Positions 54,293-62,962 of a stretch of DNA of 64,000 bases are shown piece by piece. The translations under genes and the position numbers were made by a program. This stretch comes from Bernardetia sp. ABR2-2B (GTDB lineage Bacteria; Bacteroidota; Bacteroidia; Cytophagales; Bernardetiaceae). Under the pieces are notes generated by a model, which made no database searches, was not told where the DNA came from, and saw only the letters and a program-made list of their open reading frames with translations. The stretch covers positions 3,204,001 to 3,268,000 of the forward strand of contig NZ_CP147020.1 in the NCBI RefSeq assembly GCF_037126435.1, in the 5' to 3' direction. Numbering within the stretch: position 1 is the stretch's first letter; each line of letters opens with the position of its first letter.

Positions 54293-54670
54293 TTAAGATT
54301 TAGAAAAGAATAGCTCACTGGTTATTCCGTAAATTCCAATAATCATAAAAAATACTCCTAATGAGATAGGAAAATAAAATACGTGCCACTCCTCACGCTT
54401 ATCAAGCAACTTCTCTTTTGAGGGACTATAAATAGCTTTATAGGTTGTTCCTGCTTTTTCTTTTTTTCCGTGCCAATCGTGTATCTTTCCATTGTATTTC
54501 ACTTGAGGTACAGAACCATTTTTAGTGTACCTTGTTTCTTTAATCATCACAACTTCAACCTCTATACCCTCCTCTCTTATTTCGCAGTTTTCAAGATAAG
54601 AAGTTGTTCCCCAATAGGTAATATTTACTCCCATCAAAATTGATAAGATATATACTATAATATTTTTCAT
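54293..54670 (-). CDS. Small membrane protein, DUF3592-like
   Basis: 125 residues, two membrane helices (about 5-25, 97-117) around an extracytoplasmic domain. The layout helix-small beta domain-helix with YNGKIHDWHGKK and YKAIYSPSKEKLL resembles DUF3592-type proteins. Function unknown. 132 bp downstream of the TamB start and before the recA terminator. Confidence 0.55.
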   Translation of the reverse strand: MKNIIVYILSILMGVNITYWGTTSYLENCEIREEGIEVEVVMIKETRYTKNGSVPQVKYNGKIHDWHGKKEKAGTTYKAIYSPSKEKLLDKREEWHVFYFPISLGVFFMIIGIYGITSELFFSKS

Positions 54671-54751
54671 GTTCAGTAAAATTTATACTCAAAAGTTTAT
54701 TAAACGAACCAAACATTATTTTGGATGTGATTCTAGAGAAAATAAAAAGAA

Positions 54752-54782
54752 AAAAGACTTTCCACAAAGTAGAAAGTCTTTT
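54752..54782 (-). terminator. Terminator of recA
   Basis: AAAAGACTTTC / GAAAGTCTTTT perfect 11-bp stem, followed on the minus strand by a T-rich tract (TTTCTTTTTATTTT). Confidence 0.85.
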
Positions 54783-54836
54783 GATATATCAAACAAATAG
54801 ATGAAGTAAATCCATTTTAAACGAATTAGAAACAGA

Positions 54837-55982
54837 TTATTTCTTATCTTCTAATTCTTCGTCCTCAAAGACAAAATCTTCGTCGTTATCTTCTTCTTCA
54901 ACTTTAGCTTCGGCAACTGCTTTTTCAGCTTTTTTGCCTTTTTTAGACGATTTACTGTCCTTTTCGGCTGCGTTTGCAGCTTTATCAAGTTCACGAAGTT
55001 GTCCTTCAAGGTCTGCCATAAGCACCTCATCTTCTTCGATAAGAGCTTTTACAGAATCACGACCTTGTCCGAGTTTGTTATCTCCATAAGAGTACCAAGA
55101 ACCCGATTTTTTTACAATATCCAAATCAACGGCTAAATCCAAGATTTCACCAGCTTTAGAAATTCCTCTTCCATACATAATATCAAACTCAACTTGTTTG
55201 AATGGAGGAGCTAATTTATTCTTTTTGACACTCACACGAGTACGGTTACCTGTGATTTTGTCTCCGTCTTTGATTGCACCAATACGACGAATATCCAAAC
55301 GAACAGAAGAATAAAATTTGAGTGCATTACCACCTGTTGTCGTTTCTGGGCTACCAAACATTACCCCAATCTTATCACGAAGCTGGTTAATAAAAATACA
55401 AGTACATTGCGTTTTGCTAATTACACCTGTTAGTTTCCTAAGTGCTTGAGACATCAAACGTGCTTGAAGACCCATTTTAGAATCTCCCATATCGCCTTCC
55501 AACTCTGCTTTTGGCACAAGGGCAGCCACAGAGTCAATTACTACAATATCAATGGCAGTTGAGCGAATCAATTGCTCTGCAATTTCTAATGCTTGTTCGC
55601 CATTATCAGGTTGAGAGATAAGAAGGTTGTCCAAATCTACCCCTAAATTTTGAGCATAAGCACGGTCAAAAGCGTGTTCTGCATCAATAAAGGCAGCCAA
55701 ACCACCTTGTCTTTGTGCTTCTGCAATGGCGTGTAGTGTAAGTGTAGTTTTACCAGAAGATTCTGGACCATAAATTTCTACAACTCTACCACGAGGAAGT
55801 CCTCCAATTCCTAAAGCAATATCAAGTCCTAATGAACCTGTTGAAATACTTGGAATATCTACTACATTGTCGTCAGTCAGTTTCATGACTGTTCCTTTTC
55901 CGTATGTTTTGTCTAGTTTTGCTAAAGTTACTTTTAGTGCTTCTAGTTTTTTCTTGTTTTGGTCGTCGGCAGATTTAGCCAT
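54837..55982 (-). CDS. recA: RecA recombinase
   Basis: 381 residues. Walker [10 protein letters not shown] (72-80), Walker B with [11 protein letters not shown]1/L2 loops ([23 protein letters not shown]) and the [10 protein letters not shown] segment. Forms ATP-dependent nucleoprotein filaments for recombination and, in many bacteria, LexA cleavage. C-terminal tail (345-381) is long and acidic ([20 protein letters not shown]), usual for regulation of filament loading. Upstream region has three repeat units and a promoter at 56017. Confidence 0.97.
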   Translation of the reverse strand: MAKSADDQNKKKLEALKVTLAKLDKTYGKGTVMKLTDDNVVDIPSISTGSLGLDIALGIGGLPRGRVVEIYGPESSGKTTLTLHAIAEAQRQGGLAAFIDAEHAFDRAYAQNLGVDLDNLLISQPDNGEQALEIAEQLIRSTAIDIVVIDSVAALVPKAELEGDMGDSKMGLQARLMSQALRKLTGVISKTQCTCIFINQLRDKIGVMFGSPETTTGGNALKFYSSVRLDIRRIGAIKDGDKITGNRTRVSVKKNKLAPPFKQVEFDIMYGRGISKAGEILDLAVDLDIVKKSGSWYSYGDNKLGQGRDSVKALIEEDEVLMADLEGQLRELDKAANAAEKDSKSSKKGKKAEKAVAEAKVEEEDNDEDFVFEDEELEDKK

Positions 55983-56016
55983 AATTGAAATATATATAAG
56001 AGTGATAAATGATTTA

Positions 56017-56049
56017 CTAAATTATTGTTCCTTTTAAGGATAATACAAA
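56017..56049 (-). promoter_or_regulatory. Probable recA promoter
   Basis: On the minus strand TTTG (56046-56049), 21-nt spacer, TAATTTAG (56017-56024), close to TTTG-N20-TAnnTTTG. The -33 element lies inside repeat unit 1, and its palindrome (56064-56080) is just upstream. Confidence 0.55.
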
Positions 56050-56342
56050 ATTAGGAGCAGAGAACGTAAGGGATTTACGTAGTAAAAAAATAATATCTAA
56101 AAAAACCTTAATTTTTCACTTATTCAAATTTCAAAACTTTATTTTGTCTTTTAAGGATATTACAAAATTAAGAGCGCAGAACGTAAGGGATTTACGTAGT
56201 AAAAAATAATTTGAAGTTTTTTTTATTTTTTTCTAAATTATTCTTCTTGCTTTAATTTCCCGTTTTTTTCTTCCTTTTCTTTTAAGGATATTACAAAATT
56301 AGGAGTGCAGAACGTAAACGATTTACGTAGTGAAAAATAACT
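56031..56342. repeat. Three tandem ~65-bp repeats upstream of recA
   Basis: Units at 56031-56096, 56147-56212 and 56277-56342, spaced 117 and 131 bp apart. Each has CTTTTAAGGATA, then TACAAAATTA, then GCAGAACGTAA...TTTACGTAGT. All contain the inverted repeat ACGTAA-N5-TTACGT (56064, 56181, 56312); loop letters differ (GGGAT, GGGAT, ACGAT). They fill the 395-bp divergent region between recA and the gene at 56378. Confidence 0.85.
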
Positions 56343-56377
56343 TGAAGCTTTTCTCAATTTTCCAATAAACTCAACTT

Positions 56378-56938
56378 ATGAAACGATTATTTTATCTCAT
56401 ATCAGCTTTACTTTTCTGTCTTGGAATTGTATTTTACAAACAAACTCCTACCTACAATCCCTTTGATGATGTTTTTGATATTGATACAAATCAACTTGTA
56501 GAATGTGATACGATTGGTGGAATGTGTGGATTTTTCAATTTTCAACCAAAAACGGATAAACGATTGAAAATGTCTTATCAAATATTTGGTAATAATATCG
56601 TTGCCAAATGTTTTACTTATGCAGAAGATACGATTCCTATTCCAGAAAAGTACGAACACGATAGCTACATTGATTCTATAATGAAGTTACTTATTGATAT
56701 AGAAGAATTTAATAACTCCTTAAAAGAGTTTGACTATGTTTATTTAGACAAGATTACAGAGAAAAATGTAGATACTTATTATCCTAAAATAAGAATTATT
56801 CATAAAAACTATATTGATACAACTTCATTATATTGGGAGGTTTCAGAAGAAGACTCTACAAAACTCATTCGTGCAATTAGATATTTTAAAAGCAAACCAA
56901 GAATATTTCGTAATGCTAATGGAGGTTTTATAGATTAA
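56378..56938 (+). CDS. Membrane-anchored or exported protein of unknown function
   Basis: 186 residues with one N-terminal hydrophobic segment (about 4-22). The rest is polar and mixed alpha/beta (YDTIGG, DTYYPKIRIIH, SLYWEVSEEDSTKLIRAI). No family recognised. Divergent from recA and 66 bp before the M28 peptidase gene on the same strand, so perhaps linked with the latter. Confidence 0.55.
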   Translation: MKRLFYLISALLFCLGIVFYKQTPTYNPFDDVFDIDTNQLVECDTIGGMCGFFNFQPKTDKRLKMSYQIFGNNIVAKCFTYAEDTIPIPEKYEHDSYIDSIMKLLIDIEEFNNSLKEFDYVYLDKITEKNVDTYYPKIRIIHKNYIDTTSLYWEVSEEDSTKLIRAIRYFKSKPRIFRNANGGFID

Positions 56939-57004
56939 AACAAAAAACTTAATTCTATGATTCTAGTTAGCAATTATTTAAACTTAAAATTAATTTTGCT
57001 CAAC

Positions 57005-58423
57005 ATGAAATTACTTCATATCCCTTTACTATTTGTGCTTCTATTATTTTCTACTTTATCTTTTGCTCAAGATTCTTATTCAGAATATGACACCAAAGTT
57101 TATGATATTATATCAACTATTTCTTCTGAAAATGTAGAAAAAGATGTCAAAAAATTAGCAGACTTTGGCACTCGTCATACACTTTCTGATACCGTTTCAG
57201 AAACTCGTGGAATTGGTGCAGCTAGAAGATGGATAAAATCAGAATTTGATAAAATTTCGGCAGAATGTAATGGCTGTTTGGAAGTTTATTATCAAAGAAA
57301 TTTATTAGAAAAAGGTGCTAATAATCGTATTGTAAATAATGTTTGGATTGTCAATGTAGTGGCTGTTTTGAGAGGAACACAAAATCCAAATAGTTATGCG
57401 ATTATGTCTGGCGATATTGATTCTCGTGCTTCTGATGTAACAAATTATACGATTGATGCACCAGGGGCGAATGATAATGCAACAGGAATTGCAGGGATTT
57501 TGGAAGCTGCTAGAGTTTTATCAAAGTATCATGTAGAAGGAAAATCTAAATTCAAAAGTAGTATTGCCTTTGCTGCTCTTTCAGGAGAAGAACAAGGACT
57601 TTTTGGAGGTAAATTTATGGCAGAACAAGCAAAAAAAGACAATTGGGATGTTATTGGAGTAATAAATAATGATATGATTGGAAATATTGAAGGCGTTGAT
57701 GGAGTGATTGATAATCGTAGTTTTCGTATTTTTTCAGAACCAACTTCAATGACAGAAACTGAGCAGGAAAGAAACAGAAGGCGTTATTATGGAGGAGAAA
57801 TAGATGGTGTTTCTCGCCAACTTGCCCGTTATGTTCATTCAACAACTCAAAAATATATGCCTGAAATGAACCCCACTATGATTTATCGTTTGGATAGATT
57901 TGGAAGAGGAGGGCATCACAGACCGTTTAATGATGAAGGTTTTGCAGGTGTACGAATTATGGAAAGCCACGAAAATTATAACCGTCAGCATCAAGACATT
58001 AGAGAAGAAAACGGAATAAAATATGGCGATGTAGTGGCAGGAGTAAACTTTGATTATTTGGCAAAACTAACGTCTGTCAATGCGATTGTACTTGCCAACT
58101 TAGGTTGGTCGCCTTTAGCACCTCAAAATGTAAAAATTGGTGGAGCAGTTCAGCCTTCAACGACACTTTCTTGGGATAAGCCAAAAAAAGGAAACTCAAA
58201 TATTATAGGTTATAAAATTTATTGGAGAGAAACAACAGCCCCACAATGGCAATATACTCGTTTTGTTCCAAAAGAATTTTATCAAAATGATACAAATACA
58301 ACAGAACAAATTACCTTTGTACTTGAAAATATTGTTATTGATAATTATCTTTTTGGAGTAGCTACGGTTGATGAAAACGGACATGAAAGTATTGTAAGTT
58401 TTCCAAGAGAAGTAATTCGCTAG
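57005..58423 (+). CDS. M28 family metallopeptidase with FN3 domain
   Basis: 472 residues from ATG 57005 (16 in-frame codons upstream spoil the signal peptide LLFSTLSFAQ). M28 zinc-peptidase core: MSGDIDSR, APGANDNATG (D157), SGEEQGL (E195/E196), NNDMIGN (D223), and GGHHRPF (H304/305). The first ligand position, normally His in GHxDS, is D137 here, with D139 after it. C-terminal ~100 residues are a FN3 domain. Likely periplasmic or secreted aminopeptidase, activity uncertain because of the altered ligand. Confidence 0.82.
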   Translation: MKLLHIPLLFVLLLFSTLSFAQDSYSEYDTKVYDIISTISSENVEKDVKKLADFGTRHTLSDTVSETRGIGAARRWIKSEFDKISAECNGCLEVYYQRNLLEKGANNRIVNNVWIVNVVAVLRGTQNPNSYAIMSGDIDSRASDVTNYTIDAPGANDNATGIAGILEAARVLSKYHVEGKSKFKSSIAFAALSGEEQGLFGGKFMAEQAKKDNWDVIGVINNDMIGNIEGVDGVIDNRSFRIFSEPTSMTETEQERNRRRYYGGEIDGVSRQLARYVHSTTQKYMPEMNPTMIYRLDRFGRGGHHRPFNDEGFAGVRIMESHENYNRQHQDIREENGIKYGDVVAGVNFDYLAKLTSVNAIVLANLGWSPLAPQNVKIGGAVQPSTTLSWDKPKKGNSNIIGYKIYWRETTAPQWQYTRFVPKEFYQNDTNTTEQITFVLENIVIDNYLFGVATVDENGHESIVSFPREVIR

Positions 58424-58501
58424 ACATATTTCCATTACCAATATCTGATTATAGAGAATGCTAAGGGAAAGAAAATAACATATTTAATTCAAATTTAACT
58501 A

Positions 58502-58566
58502 GCTACTGGTAACTATTTACTGGTAACTGAACAAACTGGTTACTGATTACTGGTAACTGCTAACTG
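58502..58566 (+). repeat. TACTGGTAACT direct microrepeats
   Basis: TACTGGTAACT occurs around 58504, 58520 and 58549, plus a CTGGTTACTGATT variant. A/T-rich leader of the gene at 58574; may be slippage-derived. Confidence 0.6.
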
Positions 58567-58573
58567 ATTAAGA

Positions 58574-58963
58574 ATGGATATAGAAAATTACAATGACGCA
58601 GAATTAGACACTAAATATTTAGGCAAATTGACAACAAATTTTGTCAAGATTGCAGATAATTTGAAAGAAGCAGCCTACCAAATCAAAAAAAGAGGTTTTT
58701 CTTCTTATCCTGTTTTTCCAATTTGCAAAGCAAAGCAACCTATCGGACAAGTTTTGTTTTCGAAGAGTGAAATGCCTGAATTAGAATGGGATTATTATGC
58801 TTCTTTTTTGGAAGAATTTGAACAACGAAATATTTTGGATAAAGATGGAAGTGAGCGTTTTAAGGCTGCTTACAAAAACCCAGAAGAGTTTTGTTGTTTG
58901 TTTGTGATCGATGAAGGTTTTACGAGGTTTGTTTTTGTTCCTTATCCAAATGAAGAGCAATAG
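58574..58963 (+). CDS. Conserved-type small protein of unknown function
   Basis: 129 residues, soluble, no signal or membrane helix. Segments YQIKKRGFSSYPVFPICK, FSKSEMPELEWDYYASFLEEF and YKNPEEFCCLFVIDEGF look like a compact alpha/beta domain. No family assigned. Starts after a microrepeat region. Confidence 0.6.
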   Translation: MDIENYNDAELDTKYLGKLTTNFVKIADNLKEAAYQIKKRGFSSYPVFPICKAKQPIGQVLFSKSEMPELEWDYYASFLEEFEQRNILDKDGSERFKAAYKNPEEFCCLFVIDEGFTRFVFVPYPNEEQ

Positions 58964-58988
58964 AAACGAAGTAAGTAATAAGACATTA

Positions 58989-59140
58989 TTAGCAAGTGAT
59001 TTTTATGATTACTATGATAATTACAGGATAATACAATAAAATTCAAATAAGTATTAAAAGATAATATTTTTTAGTTTCATTAATTTTCATTTGTATTTAT
59101 CTTGCATTTCATCTTAAAAATCATATAAATCACTCGCTAA
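58989..59140. mobile_element. MITE-like element with ~44-bp terminal inverted repeats
   Basis: Left end TTAGCAAGTGATTTTTATGA, then TTACTATGATAATTACAGGA; right end (reverse complement) TTAGCGAGTGATTTATATGA. The arms match at roughly 80% of positions over about 44 bp. 152 bp, no ORF. A solo copy of the same end is at 61269. No clear target duplication was seen. Confidence 0.65.
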
Positions 59141-59183
59141 TCAGTTATATGTATTATTAATTTTATACGACTACTTAAAGAAG

Positions 59184-59224
59184 AAAAAAACGTCATTTCA
59201 TTGAAAAATAGAATGACGTTTTTT
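59184..59224. terminator. Bidirectional terminator
   Basis: AAAAAACGTCATT / GAATGACGTTTTTT stem of about 12 bp, A and T tracts on both sides. Between the convergent genes 58574 and 59247. Confidence 0.88.
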
Positions 59225-59246
59225 ATTGAAATTAATTAAGTAAGTT

Positions 59247-59885
59247 TTAGAAGTTTTTCATTCCACCAATAGAAAAACCAAAATTGTTTACACCATAATT
59301 TGGATTGCCAGTTCCTATCATTGTATCGTGCAGAAGACCTACTTTCAATCTAAAATTATCCGTAAAATCCCCTGTTATTACTCCCAAACTATTATGCATT
59401 CCAAAATTAAATAAAGGATTATTTTCTGTCAGTCCAAAAATGCCAAACCCAACTTGATGAAATAGAGCTATGTTATTTTTTTCTTGTCCTAACTTTAATT
59501 CACTAAACCAACCTATATTTGAGCTTCTAAACATTGCAAATTTGTAAATGATATGTTTATCAAAATCCTTGTCTATAAGTTCGAATTCTTCGCTCAACCT
59601 TCTTCTGTCTTTATTATTTGAAGCTCCTTCAATAAGCGTAAATTGTAATCCTCCTCTGTATCTTTTACTGTTTGTAACATAGATTCCTGCATTAATTTTA
59701 AAGCCAAAGCTCATTCCTGCTGCATGATTGAACTTTTTGAAAACTACATCATGTCTTCCCAAAATTACAGACATGCTAATAAATGCCTTCGGATTTTTTT
59801 CTAAAGTAGGTGTAGTAGTTTGTGCTTTTACTTTTAGAAAAAAAAATACAATTAGAAATAGAGAAAGAAAGATGCTTTTTTTCAT
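59247..59885 (-). CDS. Putative outer-membrane beta-barrel protein
   Basis: 212 residues. Signal peptide (KKSIFLSLFLIVFFFLKVKA). Alternating hydrophobic strands (SFGFKINAGIYV, SNIGWFSELKLGQ, FRLKVGLLHD) and a C-terminal aromatic (KNF) suggest a small outer-membrane barrel. Function unknown. 62 bp after the MFS gene, same strand. Confidence 0.6.
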   Translation of the reverse strand: MKKSIFLSLFLIVFFFLKVKAQTTTPTLEKNPKAFISMSVILGRHDVVFKKFNHAAGMSFGFKINAGIYVTNSKRYRGGLQFTLIEGASNNKDRRRLSEEFELIDKDFDKHIIYKFAMFRSSNIGWFSELKLGQEKNNIALFHQVGFGIFGLTENNPLFNFGMHNSLGVITGDFTDNFRLKVGLLHDTMIGTGNPNYGVNNFGFSIGGMKNF

Positions 59886-59947
59886 TAGATTTTCGAATAA
59901 TTATTTCTTTTGAACAGATTAGGAAGTCTGTTATACATTTTGAGTTT

Positions 59948-61255
59948 TTAAATCTTGATTGCTTTTCTATTAATCTGTAAAAGAACAATTAGACCAATAA
60001 CAAAGAAAATAGTAAGTGCAAAAATACCATTTCGCATTGATTCTGAATAATCTTCAATGAGCGCAAAAACTCCCATTCCGATAGAAGTAGAAAGACGGTC
60101 AGCGACATTGAAAAAGCTAAAATAAGAAGCTGTATCAGGCGTGTCTTTTGGTAGAAGTTTGGAGTAAGTAGAACGAGAAAGCGACTGAATACCTCCCATT
60201 ACTAAGCCTACCAAAATAGCCAAACCATAAAAATGTTCTGCTGTTTGGACAAAATAAGCCAAAATACAAATCAGAATCCAAAGAATAATCAAGACTGCAA
60301 GAGCAAAAATATTTCCTTTTTTGTCTGATACTTTCGCAAAAAGATATGCCCCCAAAATTGCCACTACTTGAATAATCAAAATAATAGCGATTAGACTTCC
60401 TGTTTCAAGATGTAATTCTTTTTCTCCAAAAAGTGATGCCATAAACATAACTGTCTGAACACCCATATTAAAAAAGAAAAACGAAATCAAAAACTTGAGA
60501 AGTGAAGGTAGTTTTTTGGCTTCTTTCCAAACCATACTCAATTCTTCAAATCCTTTCTTAAACCAGTTTATTTTTACAGGATTTGAAGGAGGATTATCTT
60601 TTAAGAAATAAAATGGAATTTGAGCAAACACAATCCACCAAATACCAACAGAAAGAAATGACCATCTTGCGCCTTCATTATCACTATCAAATCCAAAAAA
60701 CTCTGGTTTCATTACCATAGCAATATTGAAAATTTGTAAAAGAACGCTTCCAATATATCCAAAAGCAAAACCTTTTGCACTTACTCCGTCATATTTGTCT
60801 TCTGTCGCTATTTCAGGTAAAAAAGCATTATAAAAAATCATTCCTCCTGCATATCCTATACTCGCAATCGCTGCACATATAATGGCTAGTTCTACATTTG
60901 TACCATCAAAAAAGAATAGACACAAACATGCACCTGCTCCCAAGTATGTAAAAAACTGCATGAATTTTTTCTTTGTTCCTCCATAATCTGCCATTGCTGA
61001 AAGAGGGGGGGAAATAATGGCAATTAACAAATAAGATAATGCAATCGCATAGGAATACAAAACTGTATTTTCAAAAGAAAAGCCAAAGAAAAGAACCTTC
61101 TCACTTCCAAAAGCCTCACGAGTTAGCTTATTAAAGAAAATAGGAAAAATCGTAGTGGTAATAACAAGGTTATAAACAGAGTTTGCCCAGTCATAAGTAG
61201 CCCACGCATTGATGATGCGAGGATTATTTTTAGGCATTGGAGGATTTTTTCTCAT
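59948..61255 (-). CDS. MFS transporter, UMF1 family
   Basis: 435 residues, about 12 membrane helices. INAWATYDWANSVYNLVITT at the start is diagnostic of the UMF1 (Atg22-like) family; loop motifs FAKVSDKKGN and SLSRSTYSKLLP fit MFS. Atg22 exports amino acids from vacuoles in fungi; the bacterial substrate is unknown. Start ATG 61255, followed upstream by the solo MITE end. Confidence 0.85.
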   Translation of the reverse strand: MRKNPPMPKNNPRIINAWATYDWANSVYNLVITTTIFPIFFNKLTREAFGSEKVLFFGFSFENTVLYSYAIALSYLLIAIISPPLSAMADYGGTKKKFMQFFTYLGAGACLCLFFFDGTNVELAIICAAIASIGYAGGMIFYNAFLPEIATEDKYDGVSAKGFAFGYIGSVLLQIFNIAMVMKPEFFGFDSDNEGARWSFLSVGIWWIVFAQIPFYFLKDNPPSNPVKINWFKKGFEELSMVWKEAKKLPSLLKFLISFFFFNMGVQTVMFMASLFGEKELHLETGSLIAIILIIQVVAILGAYLFAKVSDKKGNIFALAVLIILWILICILAYFVQTAEHFYGLAILVGLVMGGIQSLSRSTYSKLLPKDTPDTASYFSFFNVADRLSTSIGMGVFALIEDYSESMRNGIFALTIFFVIGLIVLLQINRKAIKI

Positions 61256-61268
61256 AATTGTATCTGAA

Positions 61269-61316
61269 TTAGCGAGTGATTGTTATGATTCGTATGATAA
61301 ATACAGGATAATTACA
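61269..61316 (+). repeat. Solo end of the MITE-like element
   Basis: TTAGCGAGTGATTGTTATGA, then TTCGTATGATAAATACAGGA, as at the left end of the element at 58989. No matching inverted end nearby. It lies in the ybeY-MFS gap. Confidence 0.65.
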
Positions 61317-61339
61317 AAATACAGTTTTGAAAATCCTTT

Positions 61340-61780
61340 TTAGAAATGAGTAATTGATTCAAGTGCTTCGTTTTCCTTATTTCTCATTAATTTTTTATCT
61401 TCTTCTGAATGGTCGTCATTTCCTGTAAGGTGCAAAAGTCCGTGAACCATTACACGATGAATCTCTTGCTGAAAAGTAGTTTTGAGTTCTTTTGAGTTTT
61501 CTTTTACTCTTTCGACGCTAATGAAAATATCGGCTTCCAAAACTTGTTCTTGCTCTGAATTATCAAATGTAATAATATCAGTATAAGTATCGTGATTCAA
61601 ATATTCCATATTAATTTTATGTAAATATTCATCATCACAAAAAATATAATTGATGGCAGAGACGACAAAACCTTCCTTGTTGGCAATTTTTTGAAGCCAG
61701 TTGCTTGTTTTGTCTTCGTTTTCTAATGAAAAATCAATTTCTTCACTAAAAAAATTAATAGGTAATTCTTTTTCTTCCAT
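61340..61780 (-). CDS. ybeY: Endoribonuclease YbeY
   Basis: 146 residues. Metal motif HGLLHLTGNDDHSEED (H-x3-H, then DDH); compared with the E. coli type (HGSLHLLGYDH) the third histidine is one residue later. NMEYLNHDTYTDIITFD is diagnostic for 16S rRNA maturation and quality control. Likely functional. 84 bp upstream of the MFS transporter start on the same strand. Confidence 0.9.
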   Translation of the reverse strand: MEEKELPINFFSEEIDFSLENEDKTSNWLQKIANKEGFVVSAINYIFCDDEYLHKINMEYLNHDTYTDIITFDNSEQEQVLEADIFISVERVKENSKELKTTFQQEIHRVMVHGLLHLTGNDDHSEEDKKLMRNKENEALESITHF

Positions 61781-61871
61781 TTTTTATATGATGTCACTCG
61801 TAGAGACACAAGCAACGATAAAGTTAATAGCTAGTTTAGAAGTAGTTATAAATGTAGTTACAAAGTTTTGG

Positions 61872-62480
61872 TTATACAACTTGAAACATAATATCCGAAC
61901 GCAAAACATATTTTGTTCCTTGTGGAACTGGTTTTCCTTCGTGTTTTATTTCGTGAACAAAACAGAGTGCTGTTCCTGCTTTTGGCTGAATTTCTATAAC
62001 TTCAATTTGATTATTATTTTCATTTTTATAATCAAAAATAGTTTGTCCTCCTTCAAAATCATCACTCAAATAAATCATAAAGGTAATTCTACTTTCTTGT
62101 ATTTTCCCTCCTTTCTCTAATTTTACTCTTCCATCAATATGTTTTTTGAAGCGTTGATTAGATTCATATTTATAGAAACGAAATCTAGGATTTAGTCCAA
62201 TGACTTGATATTTCTCTTCTTCTTCTTTTACAATGTTACCAATAAATATAGGACAAAATTCTTTCAATTTTTGCCAATAGTTTTGAGCTAGTTTTTCGTC
62301 TTCATAAATCAAACGTTCATTATTTCTGATGTTTTTCATCATTTTTGCACCACTTTTCAGACTTACAGTTGCCTCTTCATAAGACTTACTCTCACTAAAA
62401 AAGATAAGATTCTGACATTCTTCTTTTGATAAAAAATTTTCTATTGTCCAAATTTGGGAAGTATGTTGTGTTTTTTTCAT
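61872..62480 (-). CDS. 2OG-Fe(II) oxygenase (paralogue of 4543)
   Basis: 202 residues. Iron ligands H114-x-D116 (FKKHIDG) and H180 (IKHEG); K190/R194 for 2-oxoglutarate. Shares RNNER, RFYKY, TFMIYL, KYVLRSDIM with the enzyme at 4543. Its ATG overlaps the stop of the upstream DUF2007-like gene (TAATG), so translation is probably coupled. Substrate unknown. Confidence 0.87.
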   Translation of the reverse strand: MKKTQHTSQIWTIENFLSKEECQNLIFFSESKSYEEATVSLKSGAKMMKNIRNNERLIYEDEKLAQNYWQKLKEFCPIFIGNIVKEEEEKYQVIGLNPRFRFYKYESNQRFKKHIDGRVKLEKGGKIQESRITFMIYLSDDFEGGQTIFDYKNENNNQIEVIEIQPKAGTALCFVHEIKHEGKPVPQGTKYVLRSDIMFQVV

Positions 62481-62911
62481 TATAATTTTTCTATTTGTTT
62501 GATTTCTCCTTTTCTAAACTCATTTCCACATTCTTTGCATTTATAAACTTTTTTTTGATAGAAAGGATAAGCAAAAAATAAGGTAGATATTAAAGTAGCC
62601 CAGAAAGCCTTCCAGCCTTTTATAGAAATAAAATTTTTGTAATGTTCGGTAGATTCACAAACAGGACACTTTATAAATATATCTTTTGCCCTTTTTTCGC
62701 TTTCCATCTCCTCCAAAAACTGCTTTACTCGCTCTGTATCACTTGCATTGACTTTTACTTTTATTCCTCCTGTGGCTACTCCATATAACATATTCATAGA
62801 GTTGATATTCTCATCAAATAAATAACAATCAACTCCCTCATTTTCTAATCTTGATTTGAATAGATGAGCATCTACGCTATTTTCGAAAATTTTGACGGTA
62901 AGTAGAGGCAT
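62480..62911 (-). CDS. DUF2007-like protein with zinc ribbon, copy 2
   Basis: 143 residues. N-terminal DUF2007-like ferredoxin-fold (LLTVKIFENSVDAHLFKSRL; GVDCYLFDENI) and C-terminal zinc-ribbon-like region with CPVCESTEHYKN and YKCKECGNEF around a membrane-like helix (WKAFWATLISTLFFAYPF). Paralogue of 62963-63346 with the same order. Overlaps the 2OG oxygenase gene start. Confidence 0.75.
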   Translation of the reverse strand: MPLLTVKIFENSVDAHLFKSRLENEGVDCYLFDENINSMNMLYGVATGGIKVKVNASDTERVKQFLEEMESEKRAKDIFIKCPVCESTEHYKNFISIKGWKAFWATLISTLFFAYPFYQKKVYKCKECGNEFRKGEIKQIEKL

Positions 62912-62962
62912 AAAACGACAATTAGTTATGGATAAGAAAAGAATAAATTTACGAATAAAAAT

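Noticed and set aside
58989-59140. Small RNA gene in the MITE-like region
   Set aside because: No promoter consensus or terminator of its own was seen; the inverted ends explain the structure.
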